Positions 34,257 through 42,632 of a DNA stretch of 64,000 bases are shown here, in pieces. How positions within the stretch are numbered: position 1 is the stretch's first letter; each line of letters begins with the position of its first letter. Position numbers and translations under genes: made by a program. Source of the DNA: Nocardioides gansuensis (GTDB lineage: Bacteria; Actinomycetota; Actinomycetes; Propionibacteriales; Nocardioidaceae). Location: positions 62,001 through 126,000 of the forward strand of contig NZ_QDGZ01000007.1 in the NCBI RefSeq assembly GCF_003076135.1, read 5' to 3'. The notes under the pieces were generated by a model, which did not search any database, was not told where the DNA came from, and worked only from the letters and a program-made list of their open reading frames with translations.

Positions 34257-35612
34257 GTGACCGGTGACCTCGCGGCCGTCGGCGGCATCGCGCTGCACGG
34301 CCTGGGCGGCGCCAAGGACCTCCCCATCTCGCCCGAGCTGGCCATCGCCGGGGCCGTCGCCGCCCTCGTGCTCTCCTTCACGGTGCTGGCGGTCGCCTGG
34401 CGGGAGCCCCGCTTCAGGGGCGAGGCAGGCGGCCGGCCCGCCCCAGCCTGGCTCGACCGGCTCGCTTCCTCACCCGCCCTGGTGCTCGGGCTGCGGGTGC
34501 TGGGGATGGCCCTGTTCCTGTACGTCGGGTTCGCGGCCGTCTTCGGCAAGAACAGCCTCGTCAACCCGTTCCTCGGCGTGTTCTACGTCTGGGTCTGGGT
34601 CGGCCTCGTGCCGATGTCGCTGCTGTTCGGCCCGTTCTGGAAGGCGATCAGCCCGGCCCGCACGATCAACGCGGTCTTCGCGCGGCTGTCGGGGGGCGAC
34701 CCCGAGGAGGGGCTCTACACCTGGCCTGCGCGCCTCGGCTACTGGCCGGCCGCCCTGGGCCTGTTCGCGTTCGTCTGGCTCGAGCTGGTCTATCCCAACT
34801 CGACCGAGCTCGGGTCCGTGCGCCTGTGGTGCGCGGCGTACCTCGGCGTCATGCTCGTCGGCGGCTCGCTCTTCGGCAACCGGTTCTACGAGCACGCGGA
34901 CCCGTTCGAGGTCTACTCCACGCTGGTCGGCAAGCTGTCGGTCTTCGGCCAACGCGACGAGCCGGACGGCACCAGGCGCCTGGTGCTGCGCAGCCCGATG
35001 GCCAACCTCGACACGGTGGAGGTCCGCCCGGGCCTGGTGGCCGTCGTGGCGGTGCTCTTCGGCAGCACGGCGTTCGACTCGTTCAAGGACTCGAGTCCCT
35101 GGATCCGGTTCGTGCAGTCCAGCGAGGTGTCCTCCACGCTGCTCGACAATCTCGCCCTGCTCGCCTTCTGCACCGGCGTCGGCCTGGTGTTCGCGGTGGC
35201 CTCCATGGCCACGGGTGTGCACACGGGCATGCTCCGGTCGAGCCTGCCGGACACGTTCGCGCACTCGATCATCCCGATCATCGTGGGCTACATCGTGGCC
35301 CACTACCTGACCTACCTGGTCGAGTACGGCCAGACGACCCTGATCCAGCTCAGCGACCCGCTCAGCCGGGGCGACGACTGGCTCGGCACGGCTGACCTCT
35401 CGGTCAACTACTGGCTCTCCCTGCACCCCACGTTCCTGGCGAACACCAAGGTGCTCGGAGTCGTGGTGGGGCACGTGCTCGGCGTCGTGGCGGCCCACGA
35501 CCGGGCCGTTCGGCTGCTGCCGGCCCGGCACCAGCTGACGGGTCAGCTGCCGCTGCTGCTCGCGATGGTCGGCTTCACCACAGGCGGCCTGTACCTGCTG
35601 TTCGCTGCGTGA
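34257..35612 (+). CDS. Polytopic membrane protein, function unknown
   Basis: 451 residues with about ten hydrophobic segments, e.g. LAIAGAVAALVLSFTVLAVA, PFLGVFYVWVWVGLVPMSLL and SIIPIIVGYIVAHYL. There are no ATPase, transporter or redox motifs that I recognize. His residues inside or next to membrane segments (AHSIIP, VAHYLTYLVEY, GHVLGVVAAHDRAV) might bind a metal or heme. GTG 34257 lies two bases after the cupredoxin-like lipoprotein stop, so the pair forms one unit. The last 38 bases overlap the convergent RTX-like gene. From memory, similar pairs occur in related actinobacteria. Confidence 0.8.
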   Translation: MTGDLAAVGGIALHGLGGAKDLPISPELAIAGAVAALVLSFTVLAVAWREPRFRGEAGGRPAPAWLDRLASSPALVLGLRVLGMALFLYVGFAAVFGKNSLVNPFLGVFYVWVWVGLVPMSLLFGPFWKAISPARTINAVFARLSGGDPEEGLYTWPARLGYWPAALGLFAFVWLELVYPNSTELGSVRLWCAAYLGVMLVGGSLFGNRFYEHADPFEVYSTLVGKLSVFGQRDEPDGTRRLVLRSPMANLDTVEVRPGLVAVVAVLFGSTAFDSFKDSSPWIRFVQSSEVSSTLLDNLALLAFCTGVGLVFAVASMATGVHTGMLRSSLPDTFAHSIIPIIVGYIVAHYLTYLVEYGQTTLIQLSDPLSRGDDWLGTADLSVNYWLSLHPTFLANTKVLGVVVGHVLGVVAAHDRAVRLLPARHQLTGQLPLLLAMVGFTTGGLYLLFAA

Positions 35613-36843
35613 CGTCGTACGCCGCGCGCGCCATCGGCACGGGACCGTAGGGCCAGCCGGCGGGCGGTGCCTGGGTGACCGTGACGCTCTCACAGCTGCG
35701 CTGGTCGATCTTGTCCAGCGGATCCAGCCGGCCGACGTAGATCACCCGGTCGGCGCGGCCTTCGCCGGCGCCGCCGAGGTCGTCGTAGTCGTCGCAGTAG
35801 AACTCGTCGCGCATGCCGTCGTCGTAGAGGTAGAGGGTGTCGTCGCCCTGCTCTCCGAACGCCGCATCGGCACCGGGGCCGAGGAAGATCGTGTCGTTGC
35901 CGGGGTCGCCCTTGACGTAGAGGTCGTTGCCCTCGCCGTCGATGAGGACGTCGTCGCCCTCTCCGGCGTTGATCGCCATGTCGTTGCCCGGGCCGGCGTC
36001 GAGGACGTCGTTGCCGGTGTGGCCGATCAGCTTGTCGACGCCGTCGCCGCCGCGAATCGTGTCGTTGCCGGCGCCGCCGTTGGCCTCGGGGCAGCCCTGG
36101 TCGTTGCGGTCGGGGTGGCCGTCGTCGCCCGGTCCGGCGTCGATGACGTCGTCACCATCGCCGCCGTTGAGGCAGTCTGAGCCCTCGCCGCCCACGAGGG
36201 TGTCGTTGCCTGCGGCCGCGTCGATCTCGTCCTCGCCGGTCCCGGCGTCCAGGCTGTCGTCGCCGCTCCCGCCCACCAGGCGGTCGTTGCCGTCCACGCC
36301 GAGCAGGGTGTCGGCATCGGCGCCGCCGTCCAGCACGTCGCTCTCGGCGCCGCCGTCGAGGTGGTCCACGCCGGCCGCGCCGACCAGGCGGTCGAACCCG
36401 TCGCCACCGGCGATGGTGTCGGCGTCACCCTGGCCCTGGAGCGTGTCGTTGCCGGTCGAGCCCTCCAGCCGGTCGACGCCGGGACCGCCGATGAGCAGGT
36501 CGTCGTCGTCGCCGCCGTCCAGCACGTCGTCCCCGAGAGCACCGTTGAGCCGGTCACGACCGCTGACCCCGAAGAGGCGGTCATCGTCGTCCTGGCCCTC
36601 GAGGCGGTCGTTGCCCGAGCCACCGTCGACCTTGTCGTCACCGGGGCCGGCGAACACCTTGTCGTGGCCACCCCTGGCCTTGATCCGGTCGTTCCCGCCC
36701 AGGGCATTGATGGTGTCCGCCTTGCCGGTGCCCCGCAACGCGTCGTTGCCCCGGCTGGGCTTTCCGAGGACCGCTCCCACCGATGGGGCGGTGAGAGCCA
36801 GGGCGAAGAGGGACATGACGAAGAGGATCGCGACGCGGCGCAT
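35575..36843 (-). CDS. Secreted RTX-like calcium-binding repeat protein
   Basis: 422 residues. A signal peptide (MRRVAILFVMSLFALALTAPSVGA) is followed from about residue 30 to 330 by dense GGxGxDxLx-type nonapeptide repeats (e.g. GGSGNDRLEGQ, GGPGVDRLEG, GGDGDDVIDAG), the calcium-binding parallel beta-roll of RTX proteins. A C-terminal part of about 90 residues without repeats holds CDDYDDLGG and a lone CESVTV. There is no type I secretion locus nearby, so export is by Sec. No enzymatic domain is evident. The gene overlaps the convergent membrane-protein gene by 38 bases. Confidence 0.88.
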   Translation of the reverse strand: MRRVAILFVMSLFALALTAPSVGAVLGKPSRGNDALRGTGKADTINALGGNDRIKARGGHDKVFAGPGDDKVDGGSGNDRLEGQDDDDRLFGVSGRDRLNGALGDDVLDGGDDDDLLIGGPGVDRLEGSTGNDTLQGQGDADTIAGGDGFDRLVGAAGVDHLDGGAESDVLDGGADADTLLGVDGNDRLVGGSGDDSLDAGTGEDEIDAAAGNDTLVGGEGSDCLNGGDGDDVIDAGPGDDGHPDRNDQGCPEANGGAGNDTIRGGDGVDKLIGHTGNDVLDAGPGNDMAINAGEGDDVLIDGEGNDLYVKGDPGNDTIFLGPGADAAFGEQGDDTLYLYDDGMRDEFYCDDYDDLGGAGEGRADRVIYVGRLDPLDKIDQRSCESVTVTQAPPAGWPYGPVPMARAAYDVTQRTAGTGRLW

Positions 36844-36882
36844 TCGAGACTCCGAGACAGTGGGGAAAGGCCGACGCTCTCA

Positions 36883-36901
36883 TTGAAACAGAATGTCTCA
36901 A
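36883..36901. promoter_or_regulatory. AT-rich promoter/operator of the RTX-like gene
   Basis: The 85-base gap ahead of the RTX-like gene is the most AT-rich stretch I noticed in the window. It holds TTGAAAC-AGAAT-GTCTCAA, an inverted repeat with 7-base arms and one mismatch, 40 bases upstream of the start codon on the gene's strand. TTGATA and TTGAAG hexamers just upstream could be -35 elements. Confidence 0.45.
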
Positions 36902-36928
36902 CGATTTATCAATTTTCCTTCAAGCCGG

Positions 36929-38176
36929 TCAGCGGCGCAGCAGCCGCCGCCGGGGCGCACGACGGGCGCCGGCCGGGCTCACGGTCTCGGGCAGGACCGC
37001 GTCGACCACCCCGCCCAGGGCCCGTGCGAGCGGCGTGTCACCGCCCTCGGCCAGCGACCGGCCCGCCACCAGGGCGCGGTCGGCTGCAGGGCGGTCGTCG
37101 GGGAGGAAGTGGAGACCGGAGATGCGCGAGAAGCCCTCGACCATGCCGGCGATCTCGCGCTCCGACCAGCCGATGCTGGCGCGCATCCGGTTGACGACGA
37201 CACGCACGGGCGCACCGCCTCGCAGGTCACGCAGCTCGACCAGCCCCCGGGCCAGCCGGGACAGGCCCACGGGGTCGGCGGCCCCGACGACCACCACCTC
37301 GTCCGCGGCGTCGAGCGCGGCGCGCGTCATCGCGTTGCGCCCGGGCCTGGAGCCGTAGTCGGAGCCGGGCTCGTCCTCGAGGCTGAAGCCGGTGTCGACG
37401 ACCACGTGCCCCTGACCGACGGCCACCTGCAGCACCTGCTCGACGTGCGCCGGGCGGACCTCGAGCCACCGGTCCGCGCGTGGCAGCCCGGTCACCACCT
37501 GGAGGCGCTCGCTGACGGCCCGGCAGGTGGTGCGGAAGCGCTCACCGAGCTGGCCGGACGAAGCGAGTCGTGCGGCGGAGAGCAGACCCGAGGCCTCGTC
37601 GAGGACACCCAGCTGCTGGGCGACGCTGCCGCCGTAGGGGTCGGCGTCGACGAGCACCACCGGGACTCCGCGGCGCGCGCCCTCCGCGGCGAGCGAGACG
37701 GCCAGCGTCGTGCGACCCGGTGCGCCCGCCGGCCCCCAGACCGCTACCACCCGGTGCTCGGCTGCGCCGGACTCGGCCGGCGCCTCCTCGAGGTCGGGGT
37801 CCAGGCGGATGTGGGTGTCGGCCATGTCGTCCACGTGGGTGACCACGTCGGGAAGCGCGGTGAGGTCGTCGGACGCGACCAGGGCACGGATGTCGAGCCG
37901 GCCGGCCCGCTCCCGCACGTCGAGGTCGTCGACGCGGGACACGACCGCGACGGGGCGGACGGAGTGGCGGCGCAGGTGCGACACCGCGGCCGGATCGAGT
38001 CCGGGGGCGTCCAGCCCCACCACGGCCACATCGGCCTGGCCGCTCGTCGCGGCGGCGAGCAGGTCGTCGACGTCGACACAGCGCTTCAGCACGACCACGC
38101 CGCCGCGCGCCTCCAGCCGGGAGAACGCCTCCGACTCCCACGCGGCACCCGATGCCATGAGCAGCGCGCAGATCAC
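36929..38176 (-). CDS. CpaE/TadZ-like ParA-family ATPase
   Basis: 415 residues. An N-terminal receiver-like region (to about 125, without a clear phosphorylation site) precedes a MinD/ParA-type ATPase domain. The P-loop reads WGPAGAPGRTT in place of the usual KGGxGKTT, lacking the signature first Lys and the second Lys (Arg instead), and VVLVDADPYGGSV gives the Asp of switch I. Such proteins position Tad/Flp pili in other bacteria, but no other pilus gene is here. GTG 38174-38176 lies five bases after the SAF-domain gene. Reduced ATP hydrolysis is possible; function unknown. Confidence 0.7.
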   Translation of the reverse strand: MICALLMASGAAWESEAFSRLEARGGVVVLKRCVDVDDLLAAATSGQADVAVVGLDAPGLDPAAVSHLRRHSVRPVAVVSRVDDLDVRERAGRLDIRALVASDDLTALPDVVTHVDDMADTHIRLDPDLEEAPAESGAAEHRVVAVWGPAGAPGRTTLAVSLAAEGARRGVPVVLVDADPYGGSVAQQLGVLDEASGLLSAARLASSGQLGERFRTTCRAVSERLQVVTGLPRADRWLEVRPAHVEQVLQVAVGQGHVVVDTGFSLEDEPGSDYGSRPGRNAMTRAALDAADEVVVVGAADPVGLSRLARGLVELRDLRGGAPVRVVVNRMRASIGWSEREIAGMVEGFSRISGLHFLPDDRPAADRALVAGRSLAEGGDTPLARALGGVVDAVLPETVSPAGARRAPRRRLLRR

Positions 38177-38181
38177 GGCCC

Positions 38182-38838
38182 TCAGCCCCGCCCGACGACG
38201 CGCACCGCGCCGCTGCTGGCCGCTGCCAGCACGGCCGCAAGGGCGTCGTCCTCGTCGGCGGGGACGCCCAGCACCAGCTGGCGCCCGCCACCGACCGCGC
38301 CGAGCGTGTCCCGGGCGCTGGGCGCGTCGACCACCACGACGTCGGTCAGCACCGGGCTGGCCTTGCTGCCCCCACCGCGACGCTCGTCCACGACCCAGAG
38401 GTCGACGACCGAGCCCGGCTGCACACCGGTCGGCACCTCCTCGGCGGGGAAGGAGAGGGACACCGACACCGTGCCGGCGTCGGCGGCGCTGCCGAGGGCC
38501 GCCGCAGGCACGAGCTCGCCGCCTCCGAGGCCCCGCACCAGGTGGAGGTCGTCGGGCAGCGGCTCGGCGGCGAGCAGGTAGCGGTCCAGGTCGCCCGGGT
38601 CGTCGAAGCTCACCCGGCGCGCCACCAGGTCGCTCGCCTCCACCTCGTCACCGGCGGCGAGGTCACGGGCCGCGGCCCAGACACCCACGGAGTCGTCGGC
38701 GGCCCCCACGATCCGGGCGCCCGCGACGACCGAAGCGGCCACCAGGGCCACCCCGATCCACAGGCGTGGGTCGCGCCAGCCCGGGGGCCTGGCGCGCGTG
38801 GCGAGAGGGACTTCCGAGACGAGAGGGCTCCGAGACAC
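38182..38838 (-). CDS. SAF-domain membrane protein (CpaB/RcpC-like)
   Basis: 218 residues. One N-terminal membrane segment (RLWIGVALVAASVVAGARI region) is followed by a SAF domain (AARDLAAGDEVEASDLVARRVSF), then a small domain of the Flp pilus RcpC/CpaB type (VQPGSVVDLWVVDE). GTG 38838 is taken as start; the ribosome site is weak and other GTG starts lie further upstream in frame. It is the first of a two-gene set with the CpaE-like ATPase and is divergent from a small HTH gene. A surface-polymer role is plausible, but the pilin and secretion ATPase genes are absent here. Confidence 0.75.
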   Translation of the reverse strand: MSRSPLVSEVPLATRARPPGWRDPRLWIGVALVAASVVAGARIVGAADDSVGVWAAARDLAAGDEVEASDLVARRVSFDDPGDLDRYLLAAEPLPDDLHLVRGLGGGELVPAAALGSAADAGTVSVSLSFPAEEVPTGVQPGSVVDLWVVDERRGGGSKASPVLTDVVVVDAPSARDTLGAVGGGRQLVLGVPADEDDALAAVLAAASSGAVRVVGRG

Positions 38839-38941
38839 GCCGACATCATCACCCGATCCGCCGGCCACCGGAATCCCGTTGTCCACAGAGGCCGCGCGCC
38901 CGCCGTACGTCCGGGGTCCGACGGGTGGCAGAGTTGGGCGC

Positions 38942-39184
38942 ATGGCAGGCACTCCCCGGTTCCTCACGCTCGCGGACGTCGCGGAGGTACTGAACACCTC
39001 CAGCGCCCAGGTCTACGCGCTGGTCCGCCGCGGTGAGCTGCCCGCCATCAAGATCGGCGGGCGCGGCCAGTGGCGCGTGGAGGCGGACAAGCTCGAGGCC
39101 TTCATCCAGCAGATGTACGCCGAGACGAAGACGTTCGTCGACGAGCACCCGTTCGTCGACGACCGGGTCGAGCAGGAGCAGTAG
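38942..39184 (+). CDS. Small excisionase/MerR-type helix-turn-helix protein
   Basis: 80 residues. The N-terminal 55 form a winged HTH of the excisionase/BldC kind (FLTLADVAEVLNTSSAQVYALVRRGELPAIKIGG then GQWRVEADKLEAFIQ). A C-terminal acidic extension (TKTFVDEHPFVDDRVEQEQ) follows. Such small proteins are common chromosomal regulators in actinobacteria and need not belong to a mobile element. The gene is divergent from the SAF/CpaE-like pair across 103 bases, so it may regulate that pair. It converges on htrA with a 6-base gap. Confidence 0.88.
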   Translation: MAGTPRFLTLADVAEVLNTSSAQVYALVRRGELPAIKIGGRGQWRVEADKLEAFIQQMYAETKTFVDEHPFVDDRVEQEQ

Positions 39185-39190
39185 CCCGGC

Positions 39191-40651
39191 TCAGCCGACC
39201 TCGCCGTCGAGGGTGACCTCGACCGTCCACTCCTCGTCGCCGCGCAGCACCGTCAGCTCGATCGTGTCGCCGGGCTGGTGGGTGCGGATGGCGACGATCA
39301 GCGCGATGCCGTCGGCCACGTGCTCGCCGTCGACCTTCGTGACGACGTCGTCCTTCTTGAGCCCCGCCTCCTCGGCCGGGGTGTCGGGCATCACCTCGGT
39401 GATCTCGGCGCCGGCCTCCGCGGGGTCACCGCCCACGCGGACCTGTGCGCCGATCACCGGGTAGCGCGCCTCACCGGTGCTGAGGATCTGGTCGGCGGTG
39501 GTGCGCACCTGCTCGATCGGGATGGCGAAGCCGACGCCGATGTTGCCGGCACCCTCGCCGCCGAACCCTCCCCCGGTGGTGGCGATGGCGGAGTTGACGC
39601 CCACGACCTCCCCGGCGAGGTTGACCAGGGGGCCGCCGGAGTTGCCGGGGTTGATGGCGGCGTCGGTCTGCACCGCGTTGATGTAGGACGCCTGGTTGTC
39701 CTCGTCGCCGGTCGTGACCGGACGGTCGAGGGCGCTCACGATGCCGGCGGTCACGGTCTGGCTCAGGCCGAGCGGCGATCCGAAGGCGACGACCGGGTCG
39801 CCGACCTGGAGGGACTCGGACTCACCCAGCGCGGCGGGGACGAGGCCCTCGGCGCCCTCGAGCTCGAGGATCGCGAGGTCGTAGACCGGGCTGCGGCCGA
39901 CCACGGTCGCGTCGTGGCGCTCGCCCTCGTGGTCGACCACCACGATCGGCCCCTGGTCCTCCGCGGCCGACGCGACGACGTGGTTGTTGGTGACGACGTG
40001 GCCCTGCCTGTCCAGCACGAAGCCCGAGCCGGTGGCGCCGGCGTCGTCGCCCTCGTAGGAGGCGATGATCTGGAGCGTGCTGGGCAGGAGCGCCTGGGCC
40101 ACCGCCTGGACGGAGCCGTTGTCGCGCGGGAGGGGGGCGGACGACGCCGTCCCGACGGTCTCGAGGCCCTCGGAGTCCTCGACCCGCTCGGCGGCCGTGG
40201 GGTCGGACTCCTGGACCAGTGCGGCGCCCAGGGCACCGCCGATCATGCCGACGAGGAGCGCGAGCACGGCCACGGCCGGCCAGATCCACCGGGGCACCCA
40301 CCGGGAAGCCTCCGGCTCGCGAGCCAGGGGCAGCTGGCGGGTCAGCGGCTCGGTGACGGGTGCGGCGGCCGGCGGACCCCACGGCGACCACTCACGGCTC
40401 GCGGGCCGGGCCGGGCCGGGCTGGCCCGGACCGCGCTGGCCCGGAGCAGGCTGGTCGGGAGCAGGCTGGCCGGGCGCCGGACCCCACTGCGACGACGGCG
40501 GCGGGATCGGCGAGACGCCGGGCGCGGCCGACGGCCGCTCCTGCCAGGCGCCCCAGCCCGACAGGGGCTGCGTGGGCTCGTCTGCACCGTCCACAGGCGG
40601 CACCGCCGGGTGGTCGCGCTCTTCGTCGTCGGGGCGGTGCTCGTCGGTCAC
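39191..40651 (-). CDS. htrA: Membrane-anchored HtrA-type serine protease with PDZ domain
   Basis: 486 residues. A long cytoplasmic Pro/Gln-rich N-terminus (to about 110, with repeated PAPGQ-type units), one membrane segment (WIWPAVAVLALLVGMIGGALG), then an S1C protease domain with His in TNNHVV, Asp in VYDLAIL and Ser in NPGNSGGPL, and a C-terminal PDZ domain (about 395-480). It degrades or refolds damaged exported proteins. The GTG at 40649-40651 overlaps the anti-sigma stop. This completes a sigE-anti-sigma-htrA order like that of mycobacteria, i.e. an envelope-stress unit. Confidence 0.95.
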   Translation of the reverse strand: MTDEHRPDDEERDHPAVPPVDGADEPTQPLSGWGAWQERPSAAPGVSPIPPPSSQWGPAPGQPAPDQPAPGQRGPGQPGPARPASREWSPWGPPAAAPVTEPLTRQLPLAREPEASRWVPRWIWPAVAVLALLVGMIGGALGAALVQESDPTAAERVEDSEGLETVGTASSAPLPRDNGSVQAVAQALLPSTLQIIASYEGDDAGATGSGFVLDRQGHVVTNNHVVASAAEDQGPIVVVDHEGERHDATVVGRSPVYDLAILELEGAEGLVPAALGESESLQVGDPVVAFGSPLGLSQTVTAGIVSALDRPVTTGDEDNQASYINAVQTDAAINPGNSGGPLVNLAGEVVGVNSAIATTGGGFGGEGAGNIGVGFAIPIEQVRTTADQILSTGEARYPVIGAQVRVGGDPAEAGAEITEVMPDTPAEEAGLKKDDVVTKVDGEHVADGIALIVAIRTHQPGDTIELTVLRGDEEWTVEVTLDGEVG

Positions 40652-41202
40652 GGGACCATCTTCTCCCGAGCGACCCGGTCACCGAACACGGCCCAGTCCC
40701 CGAAGGGGGGCTGGACGGTGGCGGGGGCGAGTCGGTCGGGAGTGGCCCGGCGCCGGGCGCCCTGCGGGCGCGCCGGGTCGGGGGTGCTGCTGGAGGTCGG
40801 CCTGACCAGGTCGGTCACCGGTGGGCGCCGGTCGAGCTGGGGAGAGCCGGCGATGCCGAGGGCCAGCACGCCGACGACCGCGGCACCGGCCGCTCCTCCG
40901 CCGACGGCCACGAGCCCGCGCGAGCGGCTCGAGTGGCCGTGGCCGTGGCCGGCGGCGGTCGAGCCTGCGCCGGTGAGTGACGTCGGGAAGGCGGGCGGGC
41001 GGAGCAGGGAGTCCTTGAGGCCCGCTGGTGCAGCACCGCCGTCGAGCGACAGGGAGGCCAGCCGCGTCTTCACCCAGCCCTCGCGCTCCACCAGGTCACG
41101 GCAGGGATGGCAGGTGTGCACGTGCGCCCACGCCCGCTCCTCCTCCTCGGGCGACAGGCGACCGTCGAGCAGGGCGCTGACCTTCGGTCCGAGGTGGGCC
41201 AT
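40648..41202 (-). CDS. Zinc-binding anti-sigma factor (RseA/ZAS-like)
   Basis: 184 residues starting [16 protein letters not shown]. The zinc motif is His27-x3-Cys31-x2-Cys34 (HVHTCHPC) in the N-terminal sigma-binding domain. A probable membrane segment follows (LVAVGGGAAGAAVVGVLALGIAG), then a basic C-terminal part. ATG 41200-41202 overlaps the sigma-factor stop and its own stop overlaps htrA (GTGA). The redox-sensitive Cys pair could release the sigma factor under oxidative or envelope stress, as in related ZAS proteins. It is the cognate inhibitor of the preceding sigma factor by position. Confidence 0.9.
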   Translation of the reverse strand: MAHLGPKVSALLDGRLSPEEEERAWAHVHTCHPCRDLVEREGWVKTRLASLSLDGGAAPAGLKDSLLRPPAFPTSLTGAGSTAAGHGHGHSSRSRGLVAVGGGAAGAAVVGVLALGIAGSPQLDRRPPVTDLVRPTSSSTPDPARPQGARRRATPDRLAPATVQPPFGDWAVFGDRVAREKMVP

Positions 41203-41786
41203 CAGCTCACCTCGCCCTGCGGCCTGGCCGGACCGGCGTACCTCTCCCGGCCCTCGATCGGGGCGCGGTGGGCCAGCGCCTTGCGGAGCATCGCGCGGCC
41301 ACGGTGGATCCGCGAGCGCACGGTGCCGAGCTTGGCGTCCATGATCTCGGCGATCTCCTCGTAGGCGAGGCCCTCGACGTCGCAGAGCACCACGGCGGCG
41401 CGGAAGTCGGGCGGCAGGGTCGCCAGCGCGCGCTCGACGTCGTCGTCGAAGGTCTGGTCCTCGTACGCCGCGGCGGGGCTGGGCGAGGCGCTCTGCAGCC
41501 GGCTGGCGCGCTCGTCGGAGAGGGCGTCGAAGCGGATCCGCTGCTTGCGGCGCGCGCCGTCGAGGAAGAGGTTGGTGGTGATGCGGTGCAGCCAGCCCTC
41601 GAAGGTGCCCGGCGTGTAGGTGTCGAGCGAGCGGAACACCCGGACGAAGACCTCCTGGGTCAGGTCCTCCGCGTCGTGCCGGTTGCCGGTCAGGCGGTAG
41701 GCCAGCCGAAAGACCCGGTCGGAGTGGCGCTCGACGATCTCGTCCCACGTGGGGACGGTCCCGACGACCTCGATCGACTCGCTCAC
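41202..41786 (-). CDS. sigE: ECF RNA polymerase sigma factor, SigE-like
   Basis: 194 residues with regions 2 ([33 protein letters not shown]) and 4 ([30 protein letters not shown]) of an ECF sigma. The GTG at 41784-41786 with AGGGAGC upstream gives the expected N-terminus [16 protein letters not shown]. The open frame extends 33 codons further but reads as leader. Gene order sigE, anti-sigma, htrA matches the mycobacterial envelope-stress locus. A GGGAAC/CGTTG promoter about 100 bases upstream suggests self-activation. Confidence 0.93.
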   Translation of the reverse strand: MSESIEVVGTVPTWDEIVERHSDRVFRLAYRLTGNRHDAEDLTQEVFVRVFRSLDTYTPGTFEGWLHRITTNLFLDGARRKQRIRFDALSDERASRLQSASPSPAAAYEDQTFDDDVERALATLPPDFRAAVVLCDVEGLAYEEIAEIMDAKLGTVRSRIHRGRAMLRKALAHRAPIEGRERYAGPARPQGEVS

Positions 41787-41884
41787 CCGTGCTCCCTGGC
41801 CTGTGGTGGTTGTTGCGTGCAGTGTGCTGACCTTCCCCAACCTAGGTGCTGGGCCTGAGAGGACCCTGTGAAGCATGACCGGCA

Positions 41885-41912
41885 CAACGAGCCACGGGAC
41901 CGGGTTGTTCCC
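41885..41912 (-). promoter_or_regulatory. ECF-type promoter of the sigE operon
   Basis: On the minus strand GGGAAC (41912-41907) and CGTTG (41889-41885) are 17 bases apart. This matches the GGAAC/CGTT promoters of SigE/SigH-type ECF factors. Transcription would begin near 41878, giving a leader of about 90 bases before the sigE GTG, so the factor probably drives its own operon. Confidence 0.7.
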
Positions 41913-41971
41913 GCGATAGAGTCCGAGCGTCAGGACGCCAGCGTCAGCGGACGTGGACCCAGGAGGCCGCC

Positions 41972-42622
41972 ATCACCACCCCGATCAAGCCCACGAGCTG
42001 GACCTACGCCGAGGAGTACGTCGCGGAGGACGAGGTCCTGGCGGCGGCCCGGGCCCGCGCCGAGGAGGTCGGTGCGGTGGCGATCGGCCCCGGCGGCGGC
42101 GCCGCGCTGCGCTTCCTCGCGTCGGTGCTCGAAGCCCGCGCGGTCGTCGAGGTCGGCACCGGAGCGGGCGTCTCCGGCCTCTGGCTGCTGCGGGGCATGC
42201 GCTCCGACGGTGTCCTGACGACCGTCGACATCGAGGCGGAGCACCAGCGCCTCGCCCGCGAGACCTTCAACGACGCCGGCATCGCCGCCAACCGGGCCCG
42301 CACCATCGCCGGCGCCGCGCTCGACGTGCTGCCGCGGCTGACCGACGGCCACTACGACATCGTCTTCTGCGACGCCGACAAGCGGGAATACTCCGCCTAC
42401 CTCAAGGAGGCCCTGCGCCTCCTTCGTCCCGGTGGCGTGGTGGCCTTCGACAACGCCCTGTGGCACGACCGGGTGGCCGATCCAGCCCAGCGCGACGAGG
42501 AGACGGTCGCGATCCGCGAGCTCGGCCGCGAGGTCGCCGAGGACGACACGCTCGTGCCGGTGCTGCTGCCGGTCGGTGACGGGCTGCTGCTCGCGAAGAA
42601 GACCTGGGACCCCGGCGCCTGA
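41972..42622 (+). CDS. SAM-dependent O-methyltransferase, apparent ATC start
   Basis: About 216 residues of the class I O-methyltransferase (Rv1220c/CCoAOMT-like) family: SAM-binding [16 protein letters not shown], acidic TVDIEAEH, and [11 protein letters not shown] with the metal-site Asp. The reading frame carries a convincing family N-terminus ([24 protein letters not shown] in two parts) that begins TTPIKPTS directly after ATC at 41972, five bases past a perfect AGGAGG. No ATG, GTG or TTG occurs in this frame upstream; the first, GTG 42077, would delete 35 conserved residues. A rare ATC initiation, or a G-to-C change or sequencing error of an ATG, is implied. It is divergent from sigE. 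Confidence 0.88.
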   Translation: MTTPIKPTSWTYAEEYVAEDEVLAAARARAEEVGAVAIGPGGGAALRFLASVLEARAVVEVGTGAGVSGLWLLRGMRSDGVLTTVDIEAEHQRLARETFNDAGIAANRARTIAGAALDVLPRLTDGHYDIVFCDADKREYSAYLKEALRLLRPGGVVAFDNALWHDRVADPAQRDEETVAIRELGREVAEDDTLVPVLLPVGDGLLLAKKTWDPGA

Positions 42623-42632
42623 GCGGTCTGTG

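Noticed and set aside
36100..36720. Repeated GTCGTTGCC-type units as a CRISPR or other DNA repeat array
   Set aside because: They are the codons of the RTX-like nonapeptide repeats, with no constant repeat or spacer length.
38942..39184. Excisionase-like HTH as a sign of an integrated element
   Set aside because: No integrase, attachment repeats or phage genes are near. Small HTH proteins of this type are common chromosomal regulators.
42077..42622. Methyltransferase starting at GTG 42077
   Set aside because: It removes 35 conserved N-terminal residues, whereas the ATC at 41972 has an ideal ribosome site.
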